Assembly: GCA_963729935.1 (NCBI GenBank)
Contig: CAVSPW010000002.1
Span: 1,612,001 to 1,676,000, forward strand
DNA from: CAIKMD01 sp963729935
GTDB taxonomy: Bacteria > Pseudomonadota > Alphaproteobacteria > ATCC43930 > CGMCC-115725
Direction of reading: 5' to 3'
Length of the DNA: 64,000 nt
Part shown: positions 59,247 to 64,000 of the stretch, in pieces
Numbering within the stretch: position 1 is the first letter of the stretch
Layout: every line of letters starts with the position of its first letter
Made by a program: the position numbers and the translations under genes
The notes under the pieces: model-generated
Database searches by the model: none
Seen by the model: the letters and a program-made list of their open reading frames with translations, nothing else
Told to the model about the DNA's origin: nothing

Positions 59247-60713
59247 ATGATGTTACGGCGCATGCGGGGTGAGGCAGTCGTCGTTATGAGAAGCTATGAA
59301 GAGTTGAATGGTGCCCGCGGCCGGGAAATGTTCTACCGCGCCGAACGCTACAAGGCATTGGACCTGTTCAAACGCGAAACGCCGCCGCTTACGCTCAATT
59401 CCGACTCTTATTCGTTGCGCAACATTAGCCTCAGCGGCATCGGGGCGGCATCAGGGCGCGGGATCAATCACTTACCAGAGGTTGGACAGCGCGTCAGCGT
59501 TTTTCTCGGCGTTCCCGGCTTCCCGCTCTTCGAAGGAAAAGGGGAAATCGCACGCATTGAAGCTCAACCCATCGGCGCAAAGCTTGGCATCCGCATCGTC
59601 GACCATTGCATCGATATCGGCCAAATCGTCACCCGCCATCAAAAATCGCTGATCCAAGCGGATCTTGACGCCTGGGGAGCGGCTGACACCGATGTAAGCC
59701 CCGCTTATCGGCAACTTTGCTCGGATGTCTTGCATCTCCTGCGCACTTACCGCGCGGGGTTGGATCGCTTCGAAGCGATGAAACCGGATGCGGCGGCCGC
59801 CGCCGATATGCTCGCCGCGTGCGAGGAACGGATTATCCCGCGTTGGCAGGCGCTATGGCTCCGCGGGAACGAGCTCGTGGCTCCGATGGACCCGAGCGGT
59901 CGGCCTTGGCAGGCCGCGAAGCGTTACACGGAGCTCGTCCTCACGCCGGATTTTATCCTCGGCGCGTTTGCGCGACGCTGCTACCAAAAGCCCCTCGGCT
60001 ACCCAGGCGATTTCGAAGTCATGAATATGGCTTACGATTGGCGCCATGAAGGGGAAAAGCTTTCGGACAAGCTGATTCACCGTGTCGGCCTCGAAGTGGG
60101 CGAATGCATCGCCAACCGAATGATCATGATGCGGCAAGCCATCGCCGAGGCCGCCGCCGCCGATGGCCGGGAATCCCTGCGGGTGACGAGCCTGGGAAGT
60201 GGTCCTGCGCGCGAAGTGACCGATTATTTAAAGATCGCGGCCGTTCCGCGGCCCGTCGATATCACGCTGATCGACCAGGATCACACAGCCCTCTCACATG
60301 CTTATGAGCGGTCGCTCCCGGAAGTGATGCGCCACAAGGGACGAGCAACGGTCTCGTGTTTACACAGTTCGTTCGCTCAACTTCTCAAGACGGGCGAACT
60401 CTTCGGCAGGCTGCCAAGCCAAGATCTCATTTACAGCGTCGGGTTGATTGATTATCTGTCTGCGCGCCGAGCAAAGGCCTTGGTGGAATCTCTTTACCAG
60501 CATCTGGCCCCGGGCGGCATGCTCATCGTCGGAAACATGAAATCAGGCGCCCGCAGCACGCTTTGGCCGGTCGAATTCATAACGGATTGGTCGCTTGCCT
60601 ATCGCGACGGCCCGCAGCTCCTCGAGCTCGCTGCCGATTTGCCGGGCGCGATACCGTCAATTTCGGAAGACAAGACGGGCCGCGTCTGCGTGCTCACCGT
60701 GCGTAAATCTTAG
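59247..60713 (+). CDS. PilZ-like domain fused to an EF (3-hydroxypalmitate methyl ester)-type SAM methyltransferase
   Basis: A 488-aa fusion (ATG 59247; ATG 59286 is an alternative start). Residues ~25-125 resemble PilZ: the N-x-S-x-x-G turn is present (NISLSGIG, 59-66) but the RxxxR c-di-GMP motif is imperfect. The C-terminal half has QKPLGYPGDFEVMNMAYDW, SAM motif I SLGSGPAREVTDYL (~310) and DITLIDQDHTALSHAYE. This module is typical of proteins annotated as extracellular-factor 3-hydroxypalmitic acid methyl ester synthesis. A c-di-GMP-gated methyltransferase is plausible. It converges on the next kinase with a 20-base overlap. Confidence 0.82.
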   Translation: MMLRRMRGEAVVVMRSYEELNGARGREMFYRAERYKALDLFKRETPPLTLNSDSYSLRNISLSGIGAASGRGINHLPEVGQRVSVFLGVPGFPLFEGKGEIARIEAQPIGAKLGIRIVDHCIDIGQIVTRHQKSLIQADLDAWGAADTDVSPAYRQLCSDVLHLLRTYRAGLDRFEAMKPDAAAAADMLAACEERIIPRWQALWLRGNELVAPMDPSGRPWQAAKRYTELVLTPDFILGAFARRCYQKPLGYPGDFEVMNMAYDWRHEGEKLSDKLIHRVGLEVGECIANRMIMMRQAIAEAAAADGRESLRVTSLGSGPAREVTDYLKIAAVPRPVDITLIDQDHTALSHAYERSLPEVMRHKGRATVSCLHSSFAQLLKTGELFGRLPSQDLIYSVGLIDYLSARRAKALVESLYQHLAPGGMLIVGNMKSGARSTLWPVEFITDWSLAYRDGPQLLELAADLPGAIPSISEDKTGRVCVLTVRKS

Positions 60714-62148
60714 CTTGGACGGTAGGGACCTGCTCTTCTGCCGGGCGCATGACGCGTTCCCGGGGAAAGGTCAGCATCACGATTGTTCCGGCGCCCAGCG
60801 TGCTTGTCAGCGATACGCTGCCGCCGTGAAGTTCCATGATCTTCTTGGTGAGGGGAAGACCGAGCCCGGTGCCTCCGTGCTTGCGCGCAAAGGCGCTTTC
60901 AACCTGGACGAAGGGTTCGAGAACGGCCTGGATATCCGTCTCGGCAATGCCGATGCCCGTATCCCGAAACGCGATCGCCAAATGACCATCCGAGGCCAGT
61001 TCCGGCGCGACGCTCACGGATCCGCCCGCCGGCGTGAATTTGATCGCGTTGCTCAGTAAATTCAAGAACACCTGCTTGATGAGGCGCTCATCGCCGTAGA
61101 TGATCGGCGCGGCAGCGCGAGAGAGATCGAGCGAGAGACGCACGCCTTTCTCGCCGGCCCACTCGCGCAACAAGCGCAGGCATTCGTCAAGAACGTCGCA
61201 GACGTTCGTGTCGCCTTCCTCGAGCGAAAGCTTTCCGACCTCTGCTTTGGAGAGATCCAGAATGTCGGTGACGATGTTCAGCAAGTGCTTCGCGCTTTGA
61301 TGAATATCATCGACGTAAGATTCGTAGCGCTCGGAGCCGATGGCGCCGAACAAGCGTAGTTTCATCACTTCGGTAAAGCCGAGGATGGCGTTGAGCGGCG
61401 TCCGCAGCTCGTGGCTCATAACCGCCAGGAACTCGCTTTTCGCCTTGCTGGCGGCCTCTGCCTTGACCCGCAGCTGATCAGATTGCTGGCTGGCGACGCG
61501 CAAGCCTTCGTCCCTGATGAAAATGCGCCGCGCTTTCAGCTCCTGTAGATAACTAGCCCCGATTCCGGCGAATACCGACGACAACAAAAAGAAATCGTTG
61601 TTGAGCAGCATTTGCCCGGGAATGGGGTTTATCTCGATTGCGACAAGTTGATATCCCCCAAATATCACGGTTGAAACCGCGATAACCGCGGTCCATCGTA
61701 TCGGCACAAGGCTGGAGCCGATGATGATGACGAGGATCAGGCCCGCGTAATAAATGCTCTTGCCCGGATCGCCTGCCGAGGCGGTCATGGCAACAATTCC
61801 AAGACCGCTGACCAACATCGCCGCGGCGAGCACGGTTTGCGCGGTTTTTCGAAAGATTTCCGTATACGAAAACAAGATGATGCCGAGAAGAACCGGGCAA
61901 ACAACCGCGTATCGTATCCATGCGGCAATCTCTTGCGCCTCGGGGATTATCCTGATGTCGAGCATGCCAAAACTGGCATAAGTGATCGCCGCACCGAGGA
62001 GCGACGCGCGCAGGATCGGCAACTCATGGACCAGGTGGCTGGTGCTGAAACGCCGCTCGACCGCGGCGTCCTTGAACCTCAGCGTGATCGCATCCACGAA
62101 GTAGGCGGGGTCACCACTTCCGCCGTCCTGCCTGAGGTAAATCGCCAA
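60694..62148 (-). CDS. membrane sensor histidine kinase
   Basis: A 484-aa kinase with about six N-terminal transmembrane helices (residues ~48-205) and no recognisable extracytoplasmic sensor. HisKA follows (FLAVMSHELRTPLNAILGF), then the ATPase domain (FLNLLSNAIKFTPAGG, FRDTGIGIAETD, KHGGTGLGLPLTKKIMELHG, 20). The sequence between H-box and ATPase (SAKHLLNIVTDILDLSKAEV, 20) is closely similar to the receiver-kinase at 38915-40174. No response regulator adjoins it. Start at 62148, 33 bases downstream of the FadL-type stop on the same strand. Its 3' end overlaps the PilZ-methyltransferase gene by 20 bases. Confidence 0.9.
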   Translation of the reverse strand: MAIYLRQDGGSGDPAYFVDAITLRFKDAAVERRFSTSHLVHELPILRASLLGAAITYASFGMLDIRIIPEAQEIAAWIRYAVVCPVLLGIILFSYTEIFRKTAQTVLAAAMLVSGLGIVAMTASAGDPGKSIYYAGLILVIIIGSSLVPIRWTAVIAVSTVIFGGYQLVAIEINPIPGQMLLNNDFFLLSSVFAGIGASYLQELKARRIFIRDEGLRVASQQSDQLRVKAEAASKAKSEFLAVMSHELRTPLNAILGFTEVMKLRLFGAIGSERYESYVDDIHQSAKHLLNIVTDILDLSKAEVGKLSLEEGDTNVCDVLDECLRLLREWAGEKGVRLSLDLSRAAAPIIYGDERLIKQVFLNLLSNAIKFTPAGGSVSVAPELASDGHLAIAFRDTGIGIAETDIQAVLEPFVQVESAFARKHGGTGLGLPLTKKIMELHGGSVSLTSTLGAGTIVMLTFPRERVMRPAEEQVPTVQAKIYAR

Positions 62149-62181
62149 ACTTCTTCTCCCGGATCAGTACCGAACCCCCGG

Positions 62182-63504
62182 TCAGTATCGAAAGCGCATC
62201 GCCAGCCCAACGACGTTAGAGCTGTTGGAAGTCGCCCCCTTGGTGCTGACCGTGGTCGAGATCGTGGAAAAGGCGTTGGTCCGGTTGATTTGCGCGGAAC
62301 TGGAAAAATCGTGCGCATAAGACATATCGAAGCCGATTCGCTCGTTGAGCTCATAAGAAACCCCAAAAGCGAGCCACGTCCTGTTGCTGTCCGGAACAGC
62401 CGTGGAGCGGTCGCCGCCGGGGGTCGGCGTCGGGTCGAATTCGACGCCTCCGCGAAGCATCCACGAACTCGCGACCTTCCATTCTCCACCGACCGAGAGC
62501 CCCAAGGTATTGCGGAAATTTTCTGGAATGATCTGTTGCGTTCCATCGGAAAATGTCAGGCGAATCGCCTGAAAGCGGCTCCAACCGTAGTAATCGACCT
62601 GCGCAAGCAGCGTCACCGTCGGGGCGACGGCGTAGGCGACGCCGAGCGACGCGACATCCGGCAGTTTAAAGCTGGCTGAGACGCCCTTCGTAGAGGAGAG
62701 GAGACCCGGAATCTCGGCCGTCGAATCTCCTTTAAGCGTGTGATCGACGCCCGAACGATAGTCAAAGCCGATTCGGAGATTGTCGGTCGGCTTGAGAAGT
62801 ATGCCCGCATTGAACCCGAGAGCCCAATCTCCGCCGCTGGCTTCGAACAGGCCATCGTTGGCGGGGCTCGGGCCCCCCGGATTCGGCAAAGCGTTCTGAA
62901 GCTTCGCGTCGGCGCGTTGAATGTCGAGCCCGGCTCCCAGCGAAATCCAATGCGCCACCGAATAGGCGACACTCGGTGCGACGTCGATCGTCCGCAGCTC
63001 GGTCTGCGTCGAGTCGTACCGTCCGAAGTAATTCAGTGCGTAATGATCCTTCAAGCCAAAAGGAACCGTAACGCCGAGTCCGAGCCAAACGTCGTTCGCT
63101 TGCGGTAGCGGCGCCGCCAAGTAAAAGTTTCCGACCGCCTGCGGGCTGAACCCTTGATCGGACGACGCGCCCCCAAAAGTCTGGGATGCACCGCCGCCGA
63201 CAGAAACTGTTGATCCGCGATCGGAAATATTGGCTTCGGGAGCGATCACATAGAGGCCTACCTCGCCTTGCATTCTTCCCTGGAGCTGGGTCATGCCGGC
63301 GGGATTGTAGAAGATGGTGCTCGCATCCTCTGCCGCCGCGGCATCGCCGGCGAAAGCTCGCCCGCTTGCCGCCGCGCTCTGCTCTTGAAGAAAAAAGCCG
63401 GCGCTCCGTGCTTCTCCGCTGTAAAGGATAAGAAGGGCGCAGCAAGTGGTCGGAAGAAAAAGCGCGACCCGCGCAACAACATTCTTCCAAATCCAAATAG
63501 ACAT
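62182..63504 (-). CDS. FadL/OmpP1/TodX-family outer membrane protein
   Basis: Outer-membrane channel for long-chain fatty acids or hydrophobic compounds. ATG 63504 follows a GGGGGAA site and gives 440 aa with a signal peptide (MSIWIWKNVVARVALFLPTT, first 20, to GEARS). The mature start AGFFLQEQSAAASGRAFAGD (20) is the classic FadL N-terminal hatch motif, followed by AEDASTIFYNPAGMTQLQG. The C-terminus ends in an aromatic residue after alternating beta-strand residues (GLAMRFRY), as expected for a barrel. A CtrA-type box lies 52 bases upstream. Confidence 0.93.
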   Translation of the reverse strand: MSIWIWKNVVARVALFLPTTCCALLILYSGEARSAGFFLQEQSAAASGRAFAGDAAAAEDASTIFYNPAGMTQLQGRMQGEVGLYVIAPEANISDRGSTVSVGGGASQTFGGASSDQGFSPQAVGNFYLAAPLPQANDVWLGLGVTVPFGLKDHYALNYFGRYDSTQTELRTIDVAPSVAYSVAHWISLGAGLDIQRADAKLQNALPNPGGPSPANDGLFEASGGDWALGFNAGILLKPTDNLRIGFDYRSGVDHTLKGDSTAEIPGLLSSTKGVSASFKLPDVASLGVAYAVAPTVTLLAQVDYYGWSRFQAIRLTFSDGTQQIIPENFRNTLGLSVGGEWKVASSWMLRGGVEFDPTPTPGGDRSTAVPDSNRTWLAFGVSYELNERIGFDMSYAHDFSSSAQINRTNAFSTISTTVSTKGATSNSSNVVGLAMRFRY

Positions 63505-63556
63505 GATTCCCCCAGCAGAAGCAACGCCATGCGAGACGAGCATCATCCGGCGGTTT

Positions 63557-63575
63557 GGTTAATGTTTAATTAACC
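63557..63575. promoter_or_regulatory. CtrA-type box 1 (GGTTAA-N7-TTAACC), fadL side
   Basis: A 19-bp inverted repeat with TTAA-N7-TTAA core (TTAA at 63559-63562 and 63570-63573), the consensus of CtrA. It ends 52 bases from the FadL-type ATG at 63504. Same arms as box 2. Confidence 0.6.
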
Positions 63576-63640
63576 GGCTTCGACGACTTTACGGTGCCAC
63601 GCAAAGGAATTCGTATCGTTCGATCGGAGCATCGCTCCCT

Positions 63641-63659
63641 GGTTAACGATCTTTTAACC
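63641..63659. promoter_or_regulatory. CtrA-type box 2 (GGTTAA-N7-TTAACC), small-gene side
   Basis: A second 19-bp copy with identical arms and spacing (TTAA at 63643-63646 and 63654-63657). It ends 48 bases before ATG 63708. Start-to-start distance to box 1 is 84 bp, about eight helical turns, so the two sites face the same side of the DNA. Confidence 0.6.
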
Positions 63660-63707
63660 AGCTCAATCGATCTTTGGTGACGGCGATCCACAGGAGGCAA
63701 GAGAACG

Positions 63708-63929
63708 ATGCGTGCGCTCGACGTCGAAGAGGTTCTCGAAGATCCGGAAATTTCCGTTTGGCTCCGGACCGCGCTCCTGACGGCCTTGAACCGCGATCCT
63801 GTCGATGCGGCGGCCGATGCGGCGAAGCTCCTCAAGGTTCTGGATCGGCGGTTGTCCGAGATCTTAACTCAGGAACTGAAATCCGAATCGGCGGATTTGA
63901 TGCCCGGCGCTCGTTCGGCTGCGGCTTAG
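63708..63929 (+). CDS. small conserved-looking helical protein (73 aa)
   Basis: ATG 63708 is preceded by AGGAGG (about 10 bases upstream), giving 73 residues beginning MRALDVEEVLEDPEISVWLR (20). It is acidic and mostly helical, with no signal peptide or membrane segment. I do not recognise the family. The strong ribosome site, good codon use and the CtrA-type box 48 bases upstream support a real gene. The remaining 71 bases of the window (63930-64000) show nothing I can name. Confidence 0.7.
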   Translation: MRALDVEEVLEDPEISVWLRTALLTALNRDPVDAAADAAKLLKVLDRRLSEILTQELKSESADLMPGARSAAA

Positions 63930-64000
63930 CTCGGCCCGAAAATCCCGTAGAGGTCCCTGACCAGGGATCCCCAGGAACGCTTACCAACCGCTGAGAAATT

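Noticed and set aside
63952..63970. Hairpin after the last small gene as a terminator
   Set aside because: The short TCCCT/AGGGA stem has a bulge when extended and is not followed by T residues.

Overview
The window looks like GC-rich alphaproteobacterial chromosome. Supporting signs are a RegB/RegA redox two-component pair, an MmcB-type DNA-repair protein, a mixed Cob/Cbi cobalamin cluster, and three TTAA-N7-TTAA (CtrA-type) boxes. A Rhodospirillales-like relative is a reasonable guess but cannot be fixed from this sequence alone. I see no rRNA, tRNA, CRISPR array, phage or insertion sequence. Genes are packed tightly, often with 4-base ATGA overlaps, and no stretch over 300 bases lacks a gene.

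Region 1 (1-26474) is a near-complete adenosylcobalamin locus in several transcription units. Going left on the minus strand are cobA-SCO1-cobB-(YgjP-like). Going right are cbiD-cobK-ankyrin. A long minus-strand operon runs cbiX-cobH-cobL-GT83 glycosyltransferase-cobI-cbiG/cobJ-cobM. cbiB lies alone on the plus strand. A second minus-strand operon, cobP(cobU)-cobW-cobN-cobO-cobQ, is headed by a clear cobalamin riboswitch. cobS-cobC (minus) and cobT (plus) diverge. The set mixes markers of the cobalt-early route (CbiX, CbiD, CbiG) with aerobic-type CobN, and no CobG, CobF, CobS or CobT chelatase subunits are seen. An NmrA-like protein and a [2Fe-2S] flavin reductase sit between cobP and cobC.

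Region 2 (26500-44900) is mixed core and regulation: a VOC protein, regB-regA, a frameshifted hldE, mmcB, a BacA/Rv1819c-like ABC exporter-fold protein, class II lysS, a Bcr/CflA efflux pump, a NitT/TauT-type ABC pair, and a three-gene signalling operon. That operon is a sensor kinase with a CxxCH haem motif, a double-receiver protein, and a receiver-kinase hybrid. A MetE-C-like protein and a TIM-barrel isomerase follow.

Region 3 (45000-58800) holds an RpoD-like group 2 sigma factor, an SsuABC/TauABC-type transporter, and a catabolic-looking island. The island has an LVIVD beta-propeller protein, two M24-fold proteins with altered metal ligands, a beta-hydroxyacid dehydrogenase, a proline-rich secreted peptide, an HsaA-like flavin enzyme, a TetR regulator and a decaying amidohydrolase.

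Region 4 (58800-64000) has a small membrane protein, a PilZ-methyltransferase fusion, a membrane histidine kinase overlapping it tail to tail, a FadL-type outer membrane protein and a short conserved-looking protein. The last two diverge from an intergenic region with two identical 19-bp CtrA-type boxes, each about 50 bases upstream of one start codon. A third such box lies 50 bases upstream of the haem-motif kinase.
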